From Oscillospiraceae bacterium (GTDB taxonomy: Bacteria > Bacillota > Clostridia > Oscillospirales > Ruminococcaceae): DNA of 37,517 bases. The stretch lies in assembly GCA_022791945.1 (NCBI GenBank), contig JAAVZY010000120.1, positions 1-37,517 of the forward strand. Direction: 5' to 3'. This document shows positions 15,190-22,498 of this stretch, one piece after another. The notes beneath the pieces were generated by a model. The model made no database searches and was not told the origin of the DNA. It worked only from the letters and a program-made list of their open reading frames with translations. Every line of letters begins with the position of its first letter. Position 1 is the stretch's first letter. Position numbers and translations under genes: made by a program.

Positions 15190-16496
15190 AAGAATATCTG
15201 AGCGGTCTTGCCAAGGCATGCACAGCGTTCTGTCTTGCGGTTCTTACAGGCTTGACGCTGTCATCCTGCGGCGGACAGCAGAGCAATCTAGTGATTCGGG
15301 AGGAGAACGAAAAACGGGTGGTCAACCTGTTCAGTCCCATGGAAAAAACCGATCCCGATGCGGAAAACGTTGCGCGCAGCGCCTCGGACCTGACCGTGCG
15401 TATGGCGGAGAAAAAGCTGAACGTAACCATGTTTTACAGGACCTACACAGCGGAAAGCTATCAGGAAAAGACCTATGACGAGGTTGTGCTGGACAGGGTC
15501 CGCAGCAACATGGACGATCTCTATCTGCTCAATCCCGATACCGCCCTGATCCTGGGCGCGGAGGGAAAGCTGGCGGATTTGTCCGGCCTTTCGTGCGTGA
15601 AGAATCTCCGGGAGATCGTCCTGACTGCCAACACAGTGGAGGGAAAGCTGGTGGCGATCCCTCAGGAGGTGGTTGCCTACGGGCTGTTTGTGAATGCGGA
15701 TATGTTCCGGCAGTATGATTTGGAGCTTCCTGAGACGCCGGAGGAATTTCTGGAGTGCTGCCGGGTGTTTCAGGAAAACGGCATTGAGACGCCTGTGGGC
15801 GCCAATCGATGGTGGCTGGAGACATTCGTTTTTGCGCAGGCGTACGCGGATCTTTACAATGGCGGGAACGCCGAAGGGGAGATCGCGGCGCTGAACAGCG
15901 GCGCGGCCCGATACAGCGACTATATGCGTCCCGGCTTTGAGTTTCTCCAAACATTGATAGAGGAGGGCTATATTGATGCGGAGAAGACCCTTGTCAGCGA
16001 GGCCATCGAGGCGGAGGGGCCGGATTTTCTGGCAGGAAAAACGCCCATTGTGATGGCCTACTGGGGAGCGGCCAACACGGAAACCTCTTATGGAAAAACA
16101 GACTTTGAAATGCAGGTCATAGGGTTTCCCAGCAGCCGGGGGCAGATGCCGGTCGTGTCTATGACCGGCTTTGGCGTAGGCGCTGAGGCGGAGCACGCCG
16201 AGGACGCCCTACGTGTTCTGGACATCATGACCTCCGACGAGGCGCTTCAGGGGTATTCCCAGGTGAACCAAGTGATTTCTCCCTCTAAAAATATCAGGGT
16301 GGACTGCGTCCCCGCCTTGCGGCCTTTGAACGCCCGGATCGAGGAAGGCGTTTATGTCCTTGGCTCCAACGCTGGAATGAAGGTGGAGCAGTGGGGAAAC
16401 ACCTGCCTGATTGTCCGCGAGCTCCTGGGTGGCGCCACCGTGGATGAGTGCATGGCTTCCTTTGACGCGCTCCAGGACGCCTCCTTGCAGAATTAA
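15186..16496 (+). CDS. Extracellular solute-binding lipoprotein (ABC family 1-like), sensor partner
   Basis: The 436-residue protein has a lipoprotein signal (LAKACTAFCLAVLTGLTLSSC; lipobox LSSC) and a family-1 solute-binding fold: NLREIVLTANTVEGKLVAIP, VAYGLFVNADMFRQYDLELP (the classic 'Y.N.D.F...G...P.TW.E' region, here PETPEEF) and the late FGVGAEAEHAEDALRVLDIM. It would be anchored on the outer face of the membrane. The start is GTG 15186, seven bases after GGAGGG, overlapping the kinase stop; an earlier ATG at 15162 would lie inside the kinase and lacks a binding site. No permease or ATPase genes follow, so it probably delivers a ligand signal to the kinase rather than serving transport. 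Ligand unknown, perhaps a sugar. Confidence 0.88.
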   Translation: MKEYLSGLAKACTAFCLAVLTGLTLSSCGGQQSNLVIREENEKRVVNLFSPMEKTDPDAENVARSASDLTVRMAEKKLNVTMFYRTYTAESYQEKTYDEVVLDRVRSNMDDLYLLNPDTALILGAEGKLADLSGLSCVKNLREIVLTANTVEGKLVAIPQEVVAYGLFVNADMFRQYDLELPETPEEFLECCRVFQENGIETPVGANRWWLETFVFAQAYADLYNGGNAEGEIAALNSGAARYSDYMRPGFEFLQTLIEEGYIDAEKTLVSEAIEAEGPDFLAGKTPIVMAYWGAANTETSYGKTDFEMQVIGFPSSRGQMPVVSMTGFGVGAEAEHAEDALRVLDIMTSDEALQGYSQVNQVISPSKNIRVDCVPALRPLNARIEEGVYVLGSNAGMKVEQWGNTCLIVRELLGGATVDECMASFDALQDASLQN

Positions 16497-16497
16497 C

Positions 16498-17070
16498 AGA
16501 GTCTCTGGGTGGTCGAAGGGCAAGACCTCGAGGCTCTGCCTCGAGCTCCGCGGTGCGTCGTTTCACGACGCACCTAGGAATTCGGCGAAGCCGAATTCTG
16601 AGATGCGCCGCTAGCGGCGCATCGTGGACGCGTCCCTTTGGAATCCCATTATTTTAAGGGCGGAAAAAGGGGTGGTCAAGTCTGTACAGACTTTCCGCTT
16701 TCTGCCACGCAGATGGTCTGATTCACGCAGTACGCTTTTTTCGTAAAGAAAAAAGCTTCCTCCTGCGTATGGGGTACTTTCTGCGCCGCAGAGGGTATGG
16801 GTGCAGCAGAACACGCTCGAAACTTTCTGCGTCGTACCGATTTACCCCGCACGCAGAGCTGAATCTTTTTCTTTACGAAAAAGTGGGTAGGCGGGCGATC
16901 GTCTCTGCGGGAAGTATCAGCGAGGCAGGGAGTACCAGCGAGGTAGGGGGACGGGCGCAAGCGCCCGCCCCACCCCCTCCCCCAAAAGATGGGAATCCAA
17001 GGGGACGCGTCCCCTTGGCAGGAGCGCGAGGACAGCGTTCCTCGCGGCCTTCCCTCCCTCCGGAGACTCT
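16498..17070. repeat. Modular palindromic repeat, copy D (full length, about 573 bp)
   Basis: The tips AGAGTCTCTG (16498) and CGGAGACTCT (17061-17070) are inverted copies. Inside are: end hairpin CCTCGAGGC/GCCTCGAG; GGTGCGTCG-TTTCA-CGACGCACC (16552-16574); GAATTCGG-CGAAG-CCGAATTC (16578-16598); perfect palindrome GATGCGCCGC-TA-GCGGCGCATC (16602-16623); GGACGCGTCC (16626); AAGTCTGTACAGACTT (16678-16693); T-run hairpin at 16734-16756; its oppositely facing partner at 16864-16882; a GGGCGC/GCGCCC hairpin near 16953; palindrome CCAAGGGGACG-CGTCCCCTTGG (16997-17018); and an end hairpin ending GGCCTTCCC. Its reverse complement aligns with copy F end to end, and about 105 bp of its left part are identical to copy I. 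No ORF inside looks coding. Confidence 0.85.
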
Positions 17071-17121
17071 CAACAGCCGATGGAAATGGAGATATTTCGA
17101 TCAGAAAGGATGACAGCAAAC

Positions 17122-17580
17122 ATGCTGGAAACTGGAATGCCGGCGCCGGCCTTCACGCTGCCGGATAAGGACGGAGCCCCTGTCTCCCTCTCCGACTTTG
17201 CAGGAAAAAAGGTGGTTCTTTACTTCTATCCCCGGGACAACACCCCCGGATGCACCCGGCAGGCCTGCGCCTTCGCCCAGGCCTGCGAGGACTTGAAAGC
17301 CCTCAACACCGTGGTCATAGGCGTCAGCAGGGATTCTGCCGCCTCCCATCAGAAGTTTGCCGAAAAGTATAGCCTACCCTTTCCCCTCCTCTCCGATCCC
17401 GAGCTTTCGGCAATCCGGGCTTACGGGGTTTGGCAGGAGAAAAAGCTCTACGGCAAGGTCAGCATGGGCATTGTACGTTCTGCCTTCCTCATTGACGAAA
17501 ACGGCATCATTGAAAAGGCCATGTACAAGGTAAAGCCGGATACCAACGCTGCGGAAATCCTTGCCTATCTGAACAAATAA
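17122..17580 (+). CDS. bcp: Thioredoxin-dependent peroxiredoxin (Bcp/PrxQ)
   Basis: The 152-residue thiol peroxidase reduces hydroperoxides in the cytoplasm and is recycled by thioredoxin. PrxQ features are present: DFAGKKVVLYFYPRDNTPGC with peroxidatic Cys44, resolving Cys49 five residues on (TPGCTRQAC, the atypical 2-Cys arrangement), VIGVSRDSAASHQKFAEKY, and the catalytic Arg region MGIVRSAFLIDENG. I start at ATG 17122, 11 bases after AGAAAGGA; the in-frame ATG at 17110 overlaps the binding site. In an obligate anaerobe it serves oxygen tolerance. It is monocistronic, following copy D and ending in two strong hairpins. Confidence 0.93.
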   Translation: MLETGMPAPAFTLPDKDGAPVSLSDFAGKKVVLYFYPRDNTPGCTRQACAFAQACEDLKALNTVVIGVSRDSAASHQKFAEKYSLPFPLLSDPELSAIRAYGVWQEKKLYGKVSMGIVRSAFLIDENGIIEKAMYKVKPDTNAAEILAYLNK

Positions 17581-17584
17581 TCCC

Positions 17585-17613
17585 GGCCTCTGCCGCTGAC
17601 CGGCGGCAGAGGC
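17585..17613 (+). terminator. Hairpin after bcp
   Basis: GCCTCTGCCGC pairs with CGGCGGCAGAGGC around a short loop, directly after the stop. There is no T run, so it may protect the mRNA end. Confidence 0.55.
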
Positions 17614-17623
17614 TTCCAATTTC

Positions 17624-17666
17624 AGCGGGGAAGGGCGCAGCATCAGCTGCGCCCTTCCCCGCTTTT
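17624..17666 (+). terminator. Rho-independent terminator between convergent genes
   Basis: An 18-bp perfect stem starting AGCGGGGAAGGGCGCAGC (17624-17641), loop ATCA, is followed by TTTT. It separates bcp from the convergent URO-D family gene. Confidence 0.85.
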
Positions 17667-17686
17667 GGGCCTTGAGGGCTTGTCCT

Positions 17687-18844
17687 TTAGGGGGTCATAG
17701 GATTTTCGTATCGTCCGTACTGCCGTACCGCCTCGTGCATGGCCAGGAGGCTTTCCGGCCTGGTGCCGGGGCTGAGATTGTTTGCCTCCTTGATGATGAA
17801 GCTCCTGGTATGGGGCTTGACCTCCTCCAGGATTCGCCGTGTCTCGGCTCGGATGGCCTCCGCGTCTCCGTTCAGGAGCAGATCTACGTGTACGCCGCCC
17901 AGAATCACCGTCCCCGGCGCCAGCTCCTGAACCAGCCTTCCATGACGGACGGGGAAGCCGGTATCGAAGGTGTAGACGTTCAGCTCCTGCTGGATGGCGG
18001 GGAAGAGATGCGAGGCGTTCCCGCAGAGATGGATCTGGTTGCGGCTGCCCTCCACGGCCAGCTCCTGAATGATTCGTTTGTGGAGAGGCAGCACAAACCG
18101 CCGGTAATCCTGCTCCGACAGCATGGCAATGCTGTCGTCGGCGAAAAAGAATTCCTTTGAGCGCTCCGGCTCTCCCAGATGCCGGCGGAGCGCCCGGATA
18201 CGCTGGATGGCGCCCTCTGTAATATAGGACAGGAGCGCCCTGGCGAAATCCTCCTCCTCATACAGGGCAATGCACAGCTCGGTTGCTCCCAGCAGGCAGC
18301 AGGCGATGGTGAAGGGGCCGTCGGTGCCCGTTCCCGCCGGACCGATGGCGCCGATGGGCTTGCCGTGATAGGTATAGCCTTTCTTTTTCTGCTGAGCGAA
18401 GCAGTCCATATACTCCAGCGTTTTTCCGGATAGTCCGGTAAAAATGCTGGGGTATTCCTGATCCAGGAAGGCGCGCTTGTTTTCCTCCGTCAGGCAGATC
18501 CTGGTGCCCGGCTCGTTGAAGCCGTGGTAGGCGATGGGACAGCCGAAGTACGCCGCCTCCAGCACGTTCTGGGTGTCGGGATAGACAGGGATGCTCTCCA
18601 GATTTTGAAAGCCCATCTCCCGGTCGCTGATGATTTCGTCGCTGAAGTATTCCTGGAACCGGCACTGAACCGCCAGCATCTTCTCCGGATCCTCAATATA
18701 TTCCTGAAAGGTGACCTGCTCCTGATTCAGCGCGGGATCGGACAGGATCATCCTTGGGCTGCAGGCAATGGACATCCGCACCCGCTCCGCCTGGAGGAGA
18801 CGGCGCACCTCCTCGTTGTGTCTATCATAGTCGATATTCAGCAT
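17687..18844 (-). CDS. Uroporphyrinogen decarboxylase (URO-D) family protein, probable methyltransferase
   Basis: The 385-residue protein has the URO-D superfamily TIM barrel. The metal-ligand motif typical of its cobamide-methyltransferase branch (MtaA/CmuA-like) is seen as QIHLCGNASHLFP, followed by YTFDTGFPVRHGRLVQELAPG and TVILGGVHVDLLLNG. The HxC pair suggests a zinc-bound methyl acceptor or donor site rather than porphyrin decarboxylation, and there are no heme genes nearby, so I do not call it hemE. Such proteins usually pair with corrinoid proteins, none of which is in this window. ATG 18844 is preceded by AGAAGGGA. Its upstream neighbour is the ROK regulator, also on the minus strand, but repeat copy E lies between them. 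Confidence 0.8.
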   Translation of the reverse strand: MLNIDYDRHNEEVRRLLQAERVRMSIACSPRMILSDPALNQEQVTFQEYIEDPEKMLAVQCRFQEYFSDEIISDREMGFQNLESIPVYPDTQNVLEAAYFGCPIAYHGFNEPGTRICLTEENKRAFLDQEYPSIFTGLSGKTLEYMDCFAQQKKKGYTYHGKPIGAIGPAGTGTDGPFTIACCLLGATELCIALYEEEDFARALLSYITEGAIQRIRALRRHLGEPERSKEFFFADDSIAMLSEQDYRRFVLPLHKRIIQELAVEGSRNQIHLCGNASHLFPAIQQELNVYTFDTGFPVRHGRLVQELAPGTVILGGVHVDLLLNGDAEAIRAETRRILEEVKPHTRSFIIKEANNLSPGTRPESLLAMHEAVRQYGRYENPMTP

Positions 18845-18980
18845 GATTTCTCATCCCTTCTGCCCCGTCGGAGGGGCAATGCCCTGCTGTGACGCTTCTG
18901 CCCGTTGCCGGAAAATTTGATTTGATCATAGCATCCAGAAAGTCAATAGCCCCTCCGGCCCGCGTTTTCTGCCGGATTTT

Positions 18981-19110
18981 GCGGTAAAAAGTCTGTACAG
19001 ACTTGCCCCCCACCCCTTCACGCCATTAAAAAGGTGGGAATCCAAGGGGAGCCAGCTCCCCTTGGCGGAGACCCGAGGCAGAGCCTCGAAGTCTTCCCCT
19101 TCGGCGCAAA
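18981..19110. repeat. Modular palindromic repeat, copy E (half element)
   Basis: The order is AAGTCTGTACAGACTT (18989-19004), GCCCCCCACCCCTTCACGCC, TGGGAATCC, palindrome CCAAGGGGAGC-CA-GCTCCCCTTGG (19042-19065), and end hairpin CCCGAGGC/GCCTCGAAG leading to GTCTTCCCCTTCGG. It is one half of a long copy, cut off at the central palindrome. Confidence 0.75.
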
Positions 19111-19118
19111 AGATCCCC

Positions 19119-19171
19119 AGACAGCATCATCGCCTCCCTGTTATTCGATCAGGGAGGCGATGATGCTGTCT
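19119..19171 (-). terminator. 22-bp perfect hairpin spanning the ROK gene stop codon
   Basis: Bases 19119-19140 are the exact inverted copy of 19150-19171, with the 9-base loop TTATTCGAT containing the stop codon. The upstream arm is coding sequence (the codons for DSIIASLIE). On the minus strand the stem is followed by GGGGATCTTTTG, so it can work as a terminator. Confidence 0.8.
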
Positions 19172-20322
19172 GCTCCGAATTTGAAGGCGCCGTACATGGC
19201 GGAATTGGTATAGAAGGGGGTGGTCACCCGGGTGCTTCCGATGGGCAGGCTGTCGATCCGTTCCCGGAAGGGCTTCAGGAACACCTCTCCGAAGCCCAGG
19301 TAATCCCCGCCGATGATTGCCATCTGCAAGTCCATGGTGCTGCAGATGTTTGCCACCAGGACAGAGGCTGTGCGCCCGATAAAGCTGCCGAACTCAATAC
19401 AGAAGGCATCGCCCTGGCGGGCGGCGTTGATGAGCATATCCAAAGTGAATCGATCCGTCAGGAGCTGCTGGGCAATGATGGAGCCCTCCGCCTCCCGGCG
19501 CTTGGCGGAGATATAGGTGCGGATCCCGCCCATGTCGGTCAGGTTGCGGAAGTAATCCATCCGGCCGGTGGCCTCGTTATAGACAGTGCTGTAGGCAATC
19601 TCGCCGCCGGTTTTGGTAAAGCCCTCGTGGAGCTGTCCGTTGAGGATCAGCCCGCCGCCGACGCCGTTGCTGATCCAAGCGAAAAAGAGATTGTCCACGT
19701 CCCGGCCCACGCCGAAGTATTTTTCTCCCAGGGCGGCCAGGTTGATATCGTTTTTTACAGCGATCCGTCCGGAGAAGAAGGGCTTCACGCATTCCACCAG
19801 ATTGACAATATCTCCGTTGCGGCATTCAAATTTGACGTAGTCCGCGTCGTATTCGATCGTGGGGGCGGTGAGCACCACCTTGCCGATCCGCTGGATGTCC
19901 AGCTGATTGCGCCTGCAGAGCCCGTCCAGGGCTGCGGGAACAAAGGTGCGGAGGGTTTCGCCGCTGTAGTTTTCCGGGAGGGTGACCGTCTCAATGAAAA
20001 CCGGCTCGCAGTAGAGGTTGCAGGCCGCAATGGAGATCCGGTTGCGGGTGTAGTAGCTGATGAAATCCATCGCCAGCACATAGCGGTATTCCTTGTTAAA
20101 GTCCAGCAGCATGGGCTTTTTCCCGATTTCCGCACAGCTGTAGCCGATTTCCCGGAGAAGATCCATCTCCATCAGCTCGGCGATATTGGCGGATACGGTG
20201 GGCTTGCTGATGCTGAGCCGCTTGGAGAGCTCCGCCCGCGAAATAGGGCCGTTTTTGATAATGCAGTCCGCAATCGCGCGCTGGTTGTTCTTCTTCAGCA
20301 GCGTCTGGTTACCCGCTTTCAT
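19141..20322 (-). CDS. ROK family transcriptional regulator (NagC/XylR-type), kinase motifs lost
   Basis: The 393-residue protein has an N-terminal winged helix (ISRAELSKRLSISKPTVSAN, then IAELMEMDLLREIG) in residues 12-65 and a ROK fold after it. The ATP-binding DxGxT motif of active sugar kinases is replaced by AMDFISYYTRN. The CxCGxxGCxE zinc signature is also missing (YNEATGRMDYFRNLTDMGGI occupies its place), while the sugar-site-like GVGGGLILNGQLHEGFTKTGGEI is kept. It is therefore probably a sugar-responsive repressor without kinase activity. The gene reads away from rimO; the URO-D family gene lies downstream on the same strand. ATG 20322 has GGAGG upstream. Target genes unknown. Confidence 0.9.
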   Translation of the reverse strand: MKAGNQTLLKKNNQRAIADCIIKNGPISRAELSKRLSISKPTVSANIAELMEMDLLREIGYSCAEIGKKPMLLDFNKEYRYVLAMDFISYYTRNRISIAACNLYCEPVFIETVTLPENYSGETLRTFVPAALDGLCRRNQLDIQRIGKVVLTAPTIEYDADYVKFECRNGDIVNLVECVKPFFSGRIAVKNDINLAALGEKYFGVGRDVDNLFFAWISNGVGGGLILNGQLHEGFTKTGGEIAYSTVYNEATGRMDYFRNLTDMGGIRTYISAKRREAEGSIIAQQLLTDRFTLDMLINAARQGDAFCIEFGSFIGRTASVLVANICSTMDLQMAIIGGDYLGFGEVFLKPFRERIDSLPIGSTRVTTPFYTNSAMYGAFKFGADSIIASLIE

Positions 20323-20400
20323 TGGCGCACCTCCTCCCCTGGGAGAAAATATTCCCTATTTTGATTATACTGTCCAGCAGCCCGCCTGTCAAGCCGCGCC

Positions 20401-20922
20401 GGGAGTCTCTGCCGGAAGACCTCGAAGGCTCTGCCCAAGGGTCAAGGCCGCAGGCCTTGACCCTGCGAGCCTCCTGCCAAGGGGACGCGTCCCCTTGGAT
20501 TCCCATCTTTTAGGGGAGGGGGTGGGGACGGGCGCTTGCGCCCGTCCCCCTACCTCGCTGACACTCTCCGTAGGGACGATCGCCCGCCTACCCATTTTTC
20601 GTAAAGAAAAAATTCATCCCCATAGGCGGCGCAGAAGGTGCGACGCAGAAAGTCTCGGGCGTGCTCTGTTACGCTCATGCTTTCTGCGGCACAGAGAGTA
20701 TTACCCACGCACAAGGGAGCTTTTTTCTTTATGAAAAAAGCGTACTGCGGGAATCAGACTCTCTGCGCGGCAGGAGGAAGGAAGTCTGTACAGACTCAAC
20801 CCTAATCCCTTTTCCGCCCTTTAAAAAGCCCTTAAAATAATGGGAATCCCTTCCCGACGCGTCGTTTCACGACCCACCGCAGAGCCGCGAGACAGCGTCT
20901 CGCGGCCTTGCCGCGGCGGAGT
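20401..20922. repeat. Modular palindromic repeat, copy F (full length, about 520 bp)
   Basis: Collinear with the reverse complement of copy D. It has tip GAGTCTCTG, GGAAGACCTCG, hairpin GGGTCAAGGCC-GCA-GGCCTTGACCC (20439-20463), palindrome CCAAGGGGACG-CGTCCCCTTGG (20477-20498), GGGACGGGCGC-TT-GCGCCCGTCCC (about 20525-20548), and T-run hairpins at about 20594-20613 and 20719-20741. AAGTCTGTACAGACTC (20782-20797), GACGCGTCG-TTTCA-CGACCCACC (one arm mutated) and end hairpin CGCGAGACAGCGTCTCGCG, GGCCTTGCC close it. It lacks the GATGCGCC and GAATTCGG modules of D, I and L. Confidence 0.85.
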
Positions 20923-20949
20923 GTTTGCATAAAATTCAGAAGTCCGGCA

Positions 20950-20978
20950 TTGAAAAGAGGGAGAGACAGCAGTATAAT
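20950..20978 (+). promoter_or_regulatory. Promoter of rimO-pgsA
   Basis: TTGAAA (20950-20955) and TATAAT (20973-20978) have a 17-base spacer. The predicted leader is about 165 bases and contains a hairpin, AGCGGGC/GCCCGCT (21024-21048). Confidence 0.7.
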
Positions 20979-21151
20979 ATATCCTGAGATATTTGACGCC
21001 CGAAAAAGGAGCCTTGGGCAGAAAGCGGGCAGCTGGCGCAGGCCCGCTCTGCGGTAGGGATGGAAAAGTCTTTACGGACCACCCGAACGATTGCGGGATG
21101 TGCCTGGGGCCTTTCCCCGTAAATACAACTTCTTCGTAAGGAGGACACCGC

Positions 21152-22498
21152 ATGGCAATTCGCGTATCCATGATTTCTTTGGGTTGCTCCAAGAACCAGA
21201 TCGACGGGGAGCGGCTGCTCTACACCTTAAAAGAGGATGGTTTTCAGCTGGTGGGGGATGTGTCCAAAAGCGACGCAGTCATTGTCAACACCTGCGGCTT
21301 TATCCAGTCCGCCAAGGAGGAGGCCATTGAAAACCTCCTGGAAATGGCCGCCCTCAAGCAGGAGGGCGCCATCAAGGCCATCCTGGTCACCGGCTGTCTG
21401 GCGGAGCGCTACCGGGAGGAGATCCAAACGGAGATTCCCGAGGTGGACGCCGTGCTGGGGATTGGCTCCAATCAGGAGATCTGCCGGGCTGTCCGGGCCG
21501 CGGTGGGCGGGAAGCAGACCCTCTCCTTCGGCCCCAGGGAGGATCTTTCCCTGGAAGGGGGCCGGGTGCTCACCACCCTCCCCTACTACGCCTATCTGAA
21601 AATTGCCGAGGGCTGCGACAACTGCTGCGCCTACTGCGCCATCCCCCAGATCCGGGGCCGCTTCCGGAGCCGCGCCATGGAGGACGTCTGCAAAGAAGCG
21701 GAGTGGCTGGCCTCCCAGGGGGTCAGGGAGCTGATTGTGGTCGCGCAGGACACCACCCGCTACGGGGAGGATCTCTGCGGGAAAAGCCTCCTGCCGGAGC
21801 TGCTCCGGCGGCTCTGCCGGATCGACGGGTTCCGCTGGATCCGCACCCTCTACTGCTATCCGGAGCGGATCACCGACGAGCTGCTGGACACCATTGCCAG
21901 TGAGGAAAAGCTCGTCCCCTACCTGGATATTCCCATCCAGCACTGTGACGGGGCGCTTCTCCGGGAGATGAACCGGGGGATGGATCGCCCCAGCCTGACC
22001 GCCCTGATGAAGCGGATCCGGGAGCGGATTCCCGGCGTGACCCTCCGCACCACCCTGATGGTGGGCTTCCCCGGAGAGACAGAGGCGCAGTTTACCAGCC
22101 TCTGCGAATTTGTGGACGAGGTGCAGTTTGACCGGCTGGGATGCTTTGCCTTTTCCCCGGAGGAGGGGACTGTGGCCGCCGGTATGGAGCATCAGATCGA
22201 AGAGGAAGTCAAGTCCCGCCGGGAGGAAATCCTGATGGATCAGCAGGCGGGGATCATGGAGCGGCTGAATCGGGAAAAGATCGGCACTGTCCTGGAGGTG
22301 GTCACGGAGGGGTTTGACCGGTTCGGGGAGTGCTATTTCGGCAGGAGCGCGGCGGACGCTCCGGAAATTGACGGAAAGATCTTCTTCACCAGCCAGGAGC
22401 AGCTGGTGATGGGAGACTTTGTGCAGGTCCGGATCGACGAGGTCATGGACTATGATTTGGTGGGCGTCTGTATTTCAGGGAAGGAGCGAGCGTTTTGA
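21152..22498 (+). CDS. rimO: Ribosomal protein uS12 (Asp) methylthiotransferase
   Basis: The 448-residue radical-SAM enzyme adds a methylthio group to the conserved aspartate of ribosomal protein S12. The N-terminal MTTase domain has its three cluster cysteines (ISLGCSKN, VNTCGFI, VTGCLAERY). The central radical-SAM motif is CDNCCAYC (CxxxCxxC) in LKIAEGCDNCCAYCAIPQIR. A C-terminal TRAM domain follows (IGTVLEVVTEG to FVQVRIDEVMDYDLVG). The SLGCSKNxxDxE start and length favour RimO over MiaB. ATG 21152 follows AAGGAGG. The last codon overlaps the start of pgsA, an arrangement common in Clostridia. Confidence 0.93.
   Translation: MAIRVSMISLGCSKNQIDGERLLYTLKEDGFQLVGDVSKSDAVIVNTCGFIQSAKEEAIENLLEMAALKQEGAIKAILVTGCLAERYREEIQTEIPEVDAVLGIGSNQEICRAVRAAVGGKQTLSFGPREDLSLEGGRVLTTLPYYAYLKIAEGCDNCCAYCAIPQIRGRFRSRAMEDVCKEAEWLASQGVRELIVVAQDTTRYGEDLCGKSLLPELLRRLCRIDGFRWIRTLYCYPERITDELLDTIASEEKLVPYLDIPIQHCDGALLREMNRGMDRPSLTALMKRIRERIPGVTLRTTLMVGFPGETEAQFTSLCEFVDEVQFDRLGCFAFSPEEGTVAAGMEHQIEEEVKSRREEILMDQQAGIMERLNREKIGTVLEVVTEGFDRFGECYFGRSAADAPEIDGKIFFTSQEQLVMGDFVQVRIDEVMDYDLVGVCISGKERAF

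Noticed and set aside
12640..15219. An 859-codon open frame antisense to the hybrid kinase
   Set aside because: It mirrors the codon pattern of the GC-rich kinase gene, is low in complexity (rich in H, G, L, Q, P), has no ribosome binding site or recognisable motif, and is fully explained as a shadow.
16678..16693. AAGTCTGTACAGACTT as a LexA or other SOS box
   Set aside because: It does not match the Gram-positive LexA pattern (GAAC...GTTC), and it occurs inside repeats rather than at promoters.
16498..17070. Small open frames inside the palindromic repeats as genes
   Set aside because: They cross several hairpins, differ between copies, have no ribosome binding sites, and their peptides are not conserved between D, F and I.
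17687..18844. The URO-D family gene as hemE of heme synthesis
   Set aside because: It has the HxC metal motif of the methyltransferase branch and no heme genes nearby.
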